DNA from: Actinomycetes bacterium
Lineage (GTDB): Bacteria; Actinomycetota; Acidimicrobiia; Acidimicrobiales; Ilumatobacteraceae
DNA length: 6,337 nucleotides
NCBI GenBank assembly: GCA_023417265.1
Contig: JAEZFY010000073.1
Coordinates: 1-6,337 of the forward strand
Reading direction: 5' to 3'
Made by a program: the position numbers and the translations under genes. Position 1 is the stretch's first letter. Every line of letters starts with the position of its first letter. Positions 1-5,704 of the stretch are shown in pieces. The notes below the pieces were generated by a model. It ran no database searches. It was not told the DNA's origin and saw nothing but the letters and a program-made list of their open reading frames with translations.

Positions 1-818
1 TCACCGGGGCGCACGACGCGGTACGACACGAGGAACTCGCCCGAGCTGTGCCGCACGATGGCGTTGTAGGGGTGGATGTCCGAGGCCATCGTGCCACTGC
101 CCGGGATCACGGTGGGGGTTCCCGCGACGCCTGCACCGGAGACGCGCACGAGCTCGAGCTGGAACGACACACCCGCCGGTAGACCGGGGCACAGGTCGTG
201 TGGCCCGGTGCCGTTGTGGAGGACGTGCTTCCACACCATCAGGTAGCCGCCGTCGGCCGGGTTGTACTCGACAACCGGATAGCGCACGCTGCACCACGCG
301 CTCGTGCCGCGCAGTTGGTTGAGCTGCACGGGCGCCGTCACGGGCGCTCCGGTCGCGGCACTGAAGCGCTGGCCGAACACCGTGTTCCACCGCGCCCCCT
401 GCTCGCCATACGCGTTCGGGCCGGTGCCTTGCGACCAGACGATGAAGTACTCGTCGGTGGTCGGGTTGTAGACGATGTCGTGATCACCTTGGAGGCTGCC
501 CTGGTTGACCCCGTAGGGGTTGGGCCAGGTGTGGGCGACTGCAGGGATTGTCAGCGCCGTTGACTGCGGCTGGCCCGCGGCGTCGACCAAGCGGGCGACC
601 ATCGTCGAGCCGGTGCTGTGCATGACCACCATGAAGCGGTTGCGGCCCGGGTCGTAGGCGCCGTCGAGCGAGCTCATGAACGACGACTCGGCGGGCTTGG
701 CGGTGATCAGGAACGGTGCGCCGACCGGCACCGGCTCGGCCGACACCTCGCCGACGAGCGCCAGCGTGGCACTCGCGACGAGCGCGAGCACACCTCCGAG
801 AAACCTGCGTCCGGTCAT
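1..818 (-). CDS. Secreted beta-repeat protein, C-terminus cut by window edge
   Basis: An open frame of 272 codons runs from ATG at 818 off the left edge without a stop, so the C-terminus is missing. Residues 1-27 form an export signal: RR at 4-5, a hydrophobic core at about 6-22, and a likely cleavage site after V-S-A (25-27). The mature part holds about four related beta segments. Each has an aromatic-Asn/Asp-Pro turn followed by a hydrophobic strand: YDPGRNRFMVV (55-65), VYNPTTDEYFIVW (116-128), EYNPADGGYLMVW (184-196), and a divergent copy near 250-266. The second segment continues into FGQRF, a motif common in secreted actinobacterial beta-propeller-like repeat proteins. Cys176 and Cys210 could form a disulfide. 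No catalytic motif is visible, so a surface, adhesive or ligand-binding role is only inferred. There is no Shine-Dalgarno site before the ATG, so translation may be leaderless. It lies 61 bp downstream of the methyltransferase gene on the same strand. Confidence 0.8.
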   Translation of the reverse strand, partial: MTGRRFLGGVLALVASATLALVGEVSAEPVPVGAPFLITAKPAESSFMSSLDGAYDPGRNRFMVVMHSTGSTMVARLVDAAGQPQSTALTIPAVAHTWPNPYGVNQGSLQGDHDIVYNPTTDEYFIVWSQGTGPNAYGEQGARWNTVFGQRFSAATGAPVTAPVQLNQLRGTSAWCSVRYPVVEYNPADGGYLMVWKHVLHNGTGPHDLCPGLPAGVSFQLELVRVSGAGVAGTPTVIPGSGTMASDIHPYNAIVRHSSGEFLVSYRVVRPG

Positions 819-824
819 GGCACC

Positions 825-858
825 ATCAAACAACGGGCCGGTAACAGACGACTAACAG
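825..858 (-). promoter_or_regulatory. Putative promoter with Pho-box-like direct repeat
   Basis: On the minus strand, CTGTTAG (858-852) and CTGTTAC (847-841) form a 7-bp direct repeat with a 4-bp spacer, an 11-bp period. This is the layout of OmpR/PhoB-type response-regulator sites (E. coli Pho box CTGTCAT-N4-CTGTCAT). Ten bases further comes TTTGAT (830-825), a possible -10 box, and six bases later the ATG at 818. That geometry fits an activator-dependent, leaderless promoter for the secreted protein. It is a prediction from pattern only. Confidence 0.35.
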
Positions 859-879
859 CATCGAGCCGTGTGCCAGCGA

Positions 880-2016
880 TCAGTTGAAGATGCGCGAGCT
901 GGCCAGCTCGCAGCCCTCGGCCAGGCTGGCGAGCTTGGCCCAGGCGACGTCGGGGTCGATGCCCTGCATGCCGACGTGGATCGAGAAGCCGCAGTCGACG
1001 CCGGCCATCAGGCGTTCCGGGTCGACCACCGACGCCCACTGGCGGACCCGTTGGGCGACCAGCTCGGGGTGCTCGATGTAGTTCGACTGGGGCTCGATCA
1101 CGCCCGGGCACAAGATCTTGTCGTCGGGCACGGTGATCGTCTCGAACGCCTGCCACTCGTGGGCGTGGCGCGGGTTGGCACCCTCGAACAGGATCGTCCG
1201 CGGGCGGGCGCCGAACACGATGTCGATGATGTCGGTGATCGGCATGTCGCAGTGATGCGGGCCCGGATAGTTGCCCCAACACAGGTGCATCCGCAGCTGC
1301 TCGACCGGGATGTTGGCGGTCGCCCGGTTGATCGCCTCGACGTTGAGTGCGGCCAACTCGCGGAAGTCGTCGAGCCCGAGATCCCAGTACGTGGAGTGGC
1401 GACCCATCGCCAGGTCGGGGCAGTCGACCTGCACGGTCGCCCCGGCGGCCGCGATCGCCTCGTATTCGAACCGCATCGCGTCGGCGATCGCGAACACGTA
1501 CTCCTGGTACGACGGGTAGTGCTCGTTCGGGAAGAAGTAGGCGACCACGCCGGGCGAGGCGGCACTCGTGAACACCTGCTCGGCGCCTTGCGCCTGCGCC
1601 GCAGCCATCAGGCGGGTCATGTCGGCGACCGCCGACTGTCGGTCCTTGACACCGATCGGGCCGGTGCACGCAGGGGCGTGGCGCTTGCGCCGGCCCGGGT
1701 TGGCCGACACGATCTCGCGGCTGCGCGGATAGTCGACGAGGTCGGCGAAGTAGTACTGCTCGGGCGACTGGCCGTCGAAGCCCGACAACCGCTCGGCCAC
1801 GTAGGTGGCATACGAGGGCTTGCTCATCTCGCCGTCGTTGATCACCGACACACCGGCGGCAACCTGCCTGGCCACCACCTCGGCGACCGCCGTGTCCCAC
1901 GCCGCGGCGAGCGCCTGACGGTCGACGGGGACGCCGTCGGACAGCGCCCACATCGTCTTGATCAGCGCGTCGGGGCGCGGCAGGCTTCCGGTGTGGGTCG
2001 ACAAGATCGCGGGCAT
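880..2016 (-). CDS. MetE-like cobalamin-independent methionine synthase family protein
   Basis: The 378-residue protein has the fold signature of the catalytic half of MetE (UroD/MetE-like barrel) and lacks the duplicated N-terminal domain of full-length MetE (about 750 residues). The zinc site can be read: H244-x-C246 (HLCWGN), E278 (LFEGAN) and C342 (GVDCGFS), matching the His/Cys/Glu/Cys ligands of MetE. Other family marks are THTGSLPR (7-14), INDGEMSKPSY (59-69) and VQVDCP (195-200). The last aligns with the MetE QIDEP segment, but with Cys in place of Glu. Such stand-alone proteins include core-MetE enzymes that take methyl groups from donors other than methyl-folate, and relatives that act on other thiols such as coenzyme M. 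Zinc-dependent thiol alkyl transfer is likely, but the donor and acceptor are unknown. There is no Shine-Dalgarno site before the ATG, and a -10-like box ends 8 nt upstream. The gene is divergent from the VOC gene, which suggests shared control. Confidence 0.87.
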   Translation of the reverse strand: MPAILSTHTGSLPRPDALIKTMWALSDGVPVDRQALAAAWDTAVAEVVARQVAAGVSVINDGEMSKPSYATYVAERLSGFDGQSPEQYYFADLVDYPRSREIVSANPGRRKRHAPACTGPIGVKDRQSAVADMTRLMAAAQAQGAEQVFTSAASPGVVAYFFPNEHYPSYQEYVFAIADAMRFEYEAIAAAGATVQVDCPDLAMGRHSTYWDLGLDDFRELAALNVEAINRATANIPVEQLRMHLCWGNYPGPHHCDMPITDIIDIVFGARPRTILFEGANPRHAHEWQAFETITVPDDKILCPGVIEPQSNYIEHPELVAQRVRQWASVVDPERLMAGVDCGFSIHVGMQGIDPDVAWAKLASLAEGCELASSRIFN

Positions 2017-2024
2017 CGGCGCCG

Positions 2025-2030
2025 ACCGTA
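2025..2030 (-). promoter_or_regulatory. Candidate -10 box for leaderless MetE-like gene
   Basis: TACGGT (TANNNT) on the minus strand ends 8 nt before the ATG at 2016. With no Shine-Dalgarno sequence present, transcription may start at or next to the start codon. No clear -35 hexamer is seen. Confidence 0.35.
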
Positions 2031-2076
2031 CACTCGCGGCCGATGCCCGGATCGGACGGAGCGGTACGCCTGTCGG

Positions 2077-2082
2077 TAGGGT
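2077..2082 (+). promoter_or_regulatory. Candidate -10 box for VOC gene
   Basis: TAGGGT in the context GGTAGGGTG fits the actinobacterial TANNNT -10 pattern. A start near 2089 would give a leader of about 47 nt that contains the strong ribosome binding site. No convincing -35 hexamer is visible. Confidence 0.4.
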
Positions 2083-2118
2083 GTCCGCACAACGGCCAGA
2101 TCACGCGCCGGTCAGATC

Positions 2119-2128
2119 AGGAAGGGGA
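2119..2128 (+). promoter_or_regulatory. Ribosome binding site deciding the VOC start
   Basis: The purine run AGGAAGGGGA lies 7 nt before the ATG at 2136. It favours this start over the in-frame ATG at 2043, whose extra 31 residues show no VOC-fold character. Confidence 0.75.
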
Positions 2129-2135
2129 ACCAGCC

Positions 2136-2717
2136 ATGTCGGCGACGACGACGTCACCCGCTCTGCGGCTTCATCACACCGCCTACGTCAGCAAGGATCT
2201 CGAGGCCACACGCGCCTTCTACGAGGACATCCTCGGGTTCCCGCTGGTCGCCACGTGGTCCGAGGCCGACCCGCTGTTCGGGGCTATGCGCACCTACTGC
2301 CACGTGTTCTTCGAGCTCGCCGACGGCTCGGCGCTGGCGTTCTTCCAGTTCGCCAACCCCGACGACGACGCCCTGTTCAACCCCGAGCTGACCGCCTCGC
2401 CGTTCCGCCACATCGCCCTCAAGGTCACCAAGGAGTCGCAGGACGCGATCGCCAAGCGGCTCGCCGATGCCGGGTGGAAGCCCGAGGGCACGTACGTGCT
2501 CGAACACGGCTACTGCACGTCGCTGTACACCGAAGACCCGAACGGGATGCTGCTCGAGTTCACGTACGACACCCCCGGCGCCGAAGAGGTCAACGCCCAG
2601 CGCCGGCTCGACGCCCACGACACGCTCAAGCGCTGGCTCGCCGGCGACCACACCGGCAACAACCCGTACCGGCACGAAGCCGTCGAGGCCTCGGGCGGGA
2701 CGGGCACCGGCGTCTGA
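2136..2717 (+). CDS. VOC-family (glyoxalase/extradiol dioxygenase fold) protein
   Basis: The 193-residue protein contains two beta-alpha-beta-beta-beta modules. Module one starts at LHHTAYVSKDLEATRAFYEDI (12-32), and module two at FRHIALKV (90-97) and closes with DPNGMLLEFTYD (134-145). Likely metal ligands are H14 (or H13), E60 (HVFFEL), H92 and E141. This four-ligand set resembles glyoxalase I and related metal-dependent VOC enzymes, so an active enzyme is likelier than a drug-binding relative. A C-terminal tail of about 45 residues after the fold (EVNAQRRLDAHDTLKRWLAG, then GNNPYR) is polar and helical in character. The substrate is not readable: lactoylglutathione lyase, acyl-CoA epimerase or ring-cleavage dioxygenase are all possible, and the catabolic neighbours favour the last two. 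It is divergent from the MetE-like gene and convergent with the IclR gene, with one base between the stop codons. Confidence 0.85.
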   Translation: MSATTTSPALRLHHTAYVSKDLEATRAFYEDILGFPLVATWSEADPLFGAMRTYCHVFFELADGSALAFFQFANPDDDALFNPELTASPFRHIALKVTKESQDAIAKRLADAGWKPEGTYVLEHGYCTSLYTEDPNGMLLEFTYDTPGAEEVNAQRRLDAHDTLKRWLAGDHTGNNPYRHEAVEASGGTGTGV

Positions 2718-2718
2718 G

Positions 2719-3540
2719 TCAGGCGTCGGGTTCGGCTTCGGGCAGCAACGCCAGGTTGGACCACTCCTCGCTCACCGCCGCGGCGGCCTGCAACAGGAAC
2801 GGTAGGTACTCGCCGGTGAGCTGCTCGATCGACGTCTCGGCGGCGTGCACGGTGACGTTCATCGCCGCCGCCACGCGCCCGCGCGGGTCGCGCACGGGAG
2901 CAGCCACCGAACGGATGCCCACCGACAACTGCTCGTCCGACAACGCCCACCCGCGTGCGCGGATCTCGGCGAGATCGGCGTTCAGCTCGGCGCGGCTCGG
3001 CACGACGCGCGGGATGATGCCCGAGCGCGACGGTACGGCGAGCGCGGCGTCGAGCTCGTCGGGTGTCAGGTCCGACAGCAGCACCCGGCCCATCGACGTC
3101 GCCACCGCCGGGAACAGCGTGCCGATGTGCACGGCGAAGGCGATGATCTTGGGCACCGGCACGCGGGCCGTGTACACGATGTCGGAACCGTCGAGCTGCG
3201 ACATCGAGCTCGACTCGCCGGTGCGGCTCACCAGCGCGGCGAGGTGCGGGCGGGCGACGTCCCAAATCCCTTGGCTGGCGATCACCGACGTGCCGAGCCG
3301 CAATACCCGGGTCGTCAGCGAGTACGCACCGTCGACCGAGCGCACGTACCCGAGCTGCTCGAGCGTCATCAACAGCCGCCGCGCCGTCGGTCGGGCGAGC
3401 CCGGTGCGCGTGGCGACGTCGCTCACGGTCAGCTCGACGGCGCGCGGCTCGAAGGCGAGGATCACGTCGAGCCCGCGGGCGAGCGCCTCGACGAACTCAC
3501 CACCCGCCTGATCGCGACCGGTGTCGCGCCCGCTCGGCAT
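2719..3540 (-). CDS. IclR-family transcriptional regulator
   Basis: The 273-residue length is typical for IclR regulators. The N-terminal winged helix-turn-helix covers about residues 16-78: FVEALARGLDVILAF, then the recognition-helix stretch GLARPTARRLLMTLEQLGYV (47-66) and the wing GAYSLTTRVLRLG. The C-terminal effector-binding domain spans about 92-260, with ATSMGRVLLSDL (147-158) and SVGIRSVAAPVRDPRGRVAAA (206-226). The FVEALARGL opening resembles the PcaR/PobR branch that controls aromatic-acid and beta-ketoadipate genes. It is divergent from the CoA-transferase operon with 57 bp between starts, so it most likely controls that operon and itself, with a carboxylic or aromatic acid as effector (inferred). 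GAGG (3553-3550) serves as ribosome binding site 9 nt before the ATG at 3540. A GTG one codon upstream (3543) is an equally possible start. Confidence 0.92.
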   Translation of the reverse strand: MPSGRDTGRDQAGGEFVEALARGLDVILAFEPRAVELTVSDVATRTGLARPTARRLLMTLEQLGYVRSVDGAYSLTTRVLRLGTSVIASQGIWDVARPHLAALVSRTGESSSMSQLDGSDIVYTARVPVPKIIAFAVHIGTLFPAVATSMGRVLLSDLTPDELDAALAVPSRSGIIPRVVPSRAELNADLAEIRARGWALSDEQLSVGIRSVAAPVRDPRGRVAAAMNVTVHAAETSIEQLTGEYLPFLLQAAAAVSEEWSNLALLPEAEPDA

Positions 3541-3597
3541 CACCGATCACCTCGCCCGTCGTCCCCACTCCCCACCACACCCGAAAGCGAACCCCGA
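3541..3597. promoter_or_regulatory. IclR / CoA-transferase divergent intergenic region
   Basis: This 57-bp gap separates the two divergent starts and is the natural site for an IclR operator. It contains no TpA step, so no TANNNT -10 box exists in it for either direction. ATCACCGATCACC (3539-3551) carries a short direct repeat, ATCACC twice, over the iclR start and could be part of an operator. Only a weak purine run (GAAAG, 3583-3587) precedes the CoA-transferase ATG. Confidence 0.35.
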
Positions 3598-4794
3598 ATG
3601 AGCGACCAGCCGCCTCCCGACACCGCCCCCGACGACACGCCTGCCGGACGGCCCGGGCCGCTCGACGGGATCGTCGTCGCCGACCTGTCGCGCGTGCTCG
3701 CCGGGCCGTACTGCTCGATGCTGCTCGCCGACATGGGCGCCACGGTAATCAAGGTGGAGAGTCCCGCAGGTGACGACACGCGCACGTGGATGCCGCCCGA
3801 GAAGGACGGGGTATCGACGTACTACCTGTCGATCAACCGCAACAAGCGCTCGATCACGCTCAACTTCAAGGACCCCGACGACGTCGCCCTCGTCCACGAG
3901 CTGTTCCGGCGCGCCGACGTTGCGATCGAGAACTTCCTGCCCGGCGGGCTCGCCAAGTTCGGGCTCGACTACGAGACCGCCCGCCAGATCAACCCGGCCC
4001 TGATCTACTTGTCGATCAGCGGGTTCGGCACCGCCGCCGGCGCCAAGCTGCCCGGCTACGACCTCGTCGTGCAGGCGGTGTCGGGCCTCATGAGCATGAC
4101 CGGCGAGCCCGACAGCGAGCCGTACCGGGCGGGCATCGCCCTGTTCGACGTGATGACCGGGCTGCACGGCACGATCGGCATCCTCGCCGCGCTCGAGCAG
4201 CGGCGCCGCACCGGCGCCGGCCAGCACATCGACGTCAACCTCTTGTCGTCGGCGATGTCGGGCCTGGTGAACCACACGGGCGGGTACACCGCGGCCGGCG
4301 TCGTGCCGTTCCGGATGGGGAACGCGCACCCGAGCGTGTACCCGTACCAACTGCTGCCCACCAAGGACCGCGACGTGATCGTCGCCTGCGGCAACGACCG
4401 CCAGTGGCGCGCGTTCTGCGAGGTGCTCGACATGGCCGAACTCGCCGACGACCCGCGCTTTCGCGAGAACGCCGGACGCACCGCCAACCGCGACGAGCTC
4501 CACCCGATCGTGCTCGCCAAGCTCGCCGAGTGGTCGGCCGACGACCTGTTCGACGAGCTCAACGCGGCCGGTGTGCCGTGCGGGCCGGTGAACTCGATCG
4601 GCGAAGGCGTCGAACTCGCCGAGCGGCTCGGGCTCGAACCGCGCGTGACCGTCGGCGAGGGCGACCGGGCGGTCGACCTGATCCGCAACCCGATCACGTT
4701 CAGCGGATCCGAGGTGCGCTACACGTACCCGCCACCCGAGATCGGCGAGCACTCCGACGAGATCCGCAACTGGCTGCAGGAGAACCTGACATGA
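3598..4794 (+). CDS. Class III (CaiB/BaiF family) CoA-transferase
   Basis: The 398-residue protein matches the usual length of class III CoA-transferases, which move CoA between carboxylic acids through an aspartyl-CoA thioester. Family marks run in order: PLDGIVVADLSRVLAGPY (21-38), ADMGATVIKVESPAGDDTR (44-62), SINRNKRSITLNF (78-90), ENFLPGGLAKFGLDYE (111-126), SGFG (141-144), GYDLVVQAVSGLMSMTGEPD (153-172), FDVMTGLHG (183-191) with catalytic Asp184, GNAHPSVYPYQ (241-251), and the C-terminal PPEIGEHSDEIRNWL (379-393). The first 20 residues are a proline/aspartate-rich tail not usual in the family. The GYDLVVQAxSGL form is common in succinyl-CoA-dependent transferases for dicarboxylates, so a succinyl-CoA donor is plausible but not shown. 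It is the first gene of a two-gene operon with the lyase and is divergent from the IclR regulator. The Shine-Dalgarno site is weak. Confidence 0.93.
   Translation: MSDQPPPDTAPDDTPAGRPGPLDGIVVADLSRVLAGPYCSMLLADMGATVIKVESPAGDDTRTWMPPEKDGVSTYYLSINRNKRSITLNFKDPDDVALVHELFRRADVAIENFLPGGLAKFGLDYETARQINPALIYLSISGFGTAAGAKLPGYDLVVQAVSGLMSMTGEPDSEPYRAGIALFDVMTGLHGTIGILAALEQRRRTGAGQHIDVNLLSSAMSGLVNHTGGYTAAGVVPFRMGNAHPSVYPYQLLPTKDRDVIVACGNDRQWRAFCEVLDMAELADDPRFRENAGRTANRDELHPIVLAKLAEWSADDLFDELNAAGVPCGPVNSIGEGVELAERLGLEPRVTVGEGDRAVDLIRNPITFSGSEVRYTYPPPEIGEHSDEIRNWLQENLT
4778..4783 (+). promoter_or_regulatory. Ribosome binding site of the lyase gene
   Basis: AGGAGA inside the last codons of the CoA-transferase gene lies 7 nt before the ATG at 4791. 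It is the strongest Shine-Dalgarno in this operon and supports the overlapping ATGA start. Confidence 0.75.
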
Positions 4795-5600
4795 GCGACG
4801 ACCTGTACGTCCACGGCACCGGCAGGTACCGCAGCGGGCTCGGCGCCTCGGACGCCGACTCGATCACGCTGCTCGGTCACGACCTGGCGGGCGAGCTGCT
4901 CGGGCAGATCACGTTCGGCGAGCTCGCCTACTGGATGGTCGCCAAGCGGCGCCCCACCGACGGCCAGCGGGCGATGTTCGAGGCCGTGCTCGTGGCGCTC
5001 GCCGACCACGGCTTCACGCCCACCGCGATCGCCGCCCGGATCACGCTGCTCTCGGCCCCCGACTCGATCCAGGGCGCGCTCGCGGCCGGTCTGCTCGGCG
5101 GCGGGTCGCGGTTCCTCGGTGTCACCGAAGATTCGGCGAACTTCCTCCACGGCGTGATCGAGTCGCGCGACACGTTGCCCACCGATGCGGCCGGCTGGGA
5201 TGCGCTCGCGACCGAGGTCGTGCGCGAACGCCGGGCCGCCGGCAAGTTCGTGCCCGGGCTCGGGCACCCCGTGCACAAGCACGGCGACCCGCGCACACCG
5301 AAGCTGTTCGAGCTGGCACAGCAGCACGGCACGTACGGGCCGCACCTCGAACTGTTCGCGGCGATCGGCCGCGCCCACCCGGCCGTGATGGGCAAGACCC
5401 TGCCGCTCAACGGGGCCGGCGTGTGCGGGGCGGTGCTCGCCGACCTCGACCTGCCGGTCGGCATCATGCGCGGGTTCGCCCTGCTGGCACGTTGCGCCGG
5501 GTTGCTCGGCCAGCTCGCCGAGGAACTCGCCGACCCGATCGCCAACGAGATCTACATGAACGTCGATCGCAACACCGACTACCAGCCGCCCCCGCACTGA
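4791..5600 (+). CDS. Citryl-CoA lyase-like protein (citrate synthase fold)
   Basis: The 269-residue protein aligns by eye with the C-terminal core of citrate synthase, as do citryl-CoA lyases and the lyase part of ATP-citrate lyase. Readable parts are ITFGELAYWMVAKRRPTDGQ (40-59), the ADHGFTPTAIAARI helix (71-84; H73 corresponds to the HEGGN histidine), and FVPGLGHPVHKHGDPR (153-168; H159 corresponds to the oxaloacetate-site His of GYGHAV). The GPLHGG segment with the first catalytic His is replaced by GLLGGGSRFLG (100-110). The NVDFYSG segment with the catalytic Asp is replaced by PLNGAGVCGA (205-214). A retro-Claisen cleavage of a CoA ester to acetyl-CoA plus an oxo-acid is the best guess, with the transferase product as substrate. 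The start overlaps the transferase stop as ATGA, so translation is probably coupled. The true substrate could be citryl-, citramalyl- or another hydroxyacyl-CoA. Confidence 0.85.
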   Translation: MSDDLYVHGTGRYRSGLGASDADSITLLGHDLAGELLGQITFGELAYWMVAKRRPTDGQRAMFEAVLVALADHGFTPTAIAARITLLSAPDSIQGALAAGLLGGGSRFLGVTEDSANFLHGVIESRDTLPTDAAGWDALATEVVRERRAAGKFVPGLGHPVHKHGDPRTPKLFELAQQHGTYGPHLELFAAIGRAHPAVMGKTLPLNGAGVCGAVLADLDLPVGIMRGFALLARCAGLLGQLAEELADPIANEIYMNVDRNTDYQPPPH

Positions 5601-5608
5601 CAGTGCGG
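5592..5608 (+). terminator. Stem-loop over the lyase stop codon
   Basis: CCGCACT-GAC-AGTGCGG is a perfect 7-bp inverted repeat with a 3-nt loop, and the TGA stop (5598-5600) lies at its tip. No T-run follows, so it would be a U-less actinobacterial-type terminator or a 3' end stabiliser of the operon mRNA. Confidence 0.45.
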
Positions 5609-5647
5609 CCGTCGCGCCCATCACACGGTCACCCGTCCGCAGGGTGG

Positions 5648-5653
5648 TAACTT
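5648..5653 (+). promoter_or_regulatory. Candidate -10 box for membrane protein gene
   Basis: TAACTT in GGTAACTTG fits TANNNT. Its 3' half overlaps the left arm of the inverted repeat at 5651-5671, so that repeat could be an operator acting on this promoter. No clear -35 box is seen. Confidence 0.3.
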
Positions 5654-5692
5654 GCCCGCGCAACGGGCAAGGGGGTCCGTTGCTGACTGCAA
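5651..5692 (+). promoter_or_regulatory. Overlapping inverted repeats in leader of membrane protein gene
   Basis: Three inverted repeats share arms. A: CTTGCCCG (5651-5658) with CGGGCAAG (5664-5671), 8 bp and 5-nt loop. B: GCAACGG (5660-5666) with CCGTTGC (5677-5683), 7 bp and 10-nt loop. C: TTGC (5680-5683) with GCAA (5689-5692), short. A and B overlap at 5664-5666, and B and C overlap at 5680-5683, so neighbouring stems exclude each other. C touches the purine run of the ribosome binding site. This could be an RNA switch or attenuator, or repeat A could be a DNA operator. Confidence 0.35.
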
Positions 5693-5698
5693 AAGGGG
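5691..5698 (+). promoter_or_regulatory. Ribosome binding site of membrane protein gene
   Basis: AAAAGGGG lies 6 nt before the ATG at 5705 and fixes this start. Confidence 0.7.
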
Positions 5699-5704
5699 TG
5701 CTGA

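Noticed and set aside
1..390. 129-codon minus-strand frame ending at the window edge
   Set aside because: It overlaps the secreted protein's frame, which has a signal peptide and repeat motifs. The 129-codon frame is an Arg-rich shadow.
868..2079. 403-codon plus-strand frame opposite the MetE-like gene
   Set aside because: It is antisense to a well-supported gene, has no recognisable domain and shows the composition of a complementary-strand shadow.
815..2104. 429-codon minus-strand frame over the MetE-like gene
   Set aside because: It is a different reading frame from the protein with a clear zinc site and family motifs, and its composition is Arg-rich shadow type.
2043..2135. Earlier ATG for the VOC protein
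   Set aside because: The added 31 residues do not fit the VOC fold, and the strong AGGAAGGGGA site lies directly before the ATG at 2136. The TAGGGT -10 box would also lie inside the extension.
1958..3511. 517-codon open frame on the plus strand
   Set aside because: It overlaps the VOC gene in another frame and then runs antisense to iclR. Its Arg-rich and low-complexity composition is typical of shadow frames in high-GC DNA.
2845..3597. Extended N-terminus for the CoA-transferase from an open frame upstream
   Set aside because: The frame is open only because it lies antisense to iclR. Class III CoA-transferases begin close to the PLDGI motif, and the ATG at 3598 fits the usual length.
3786..5600. 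604-codon open frame joining the CoA-transferase region to the lyase
   Set aside because: Before 4791 this frame is an Arg/Pro-rich out-of-frame reading of the CoA-transferase. The real lyase start is the ATG at 4791 with an AGGAGA site.
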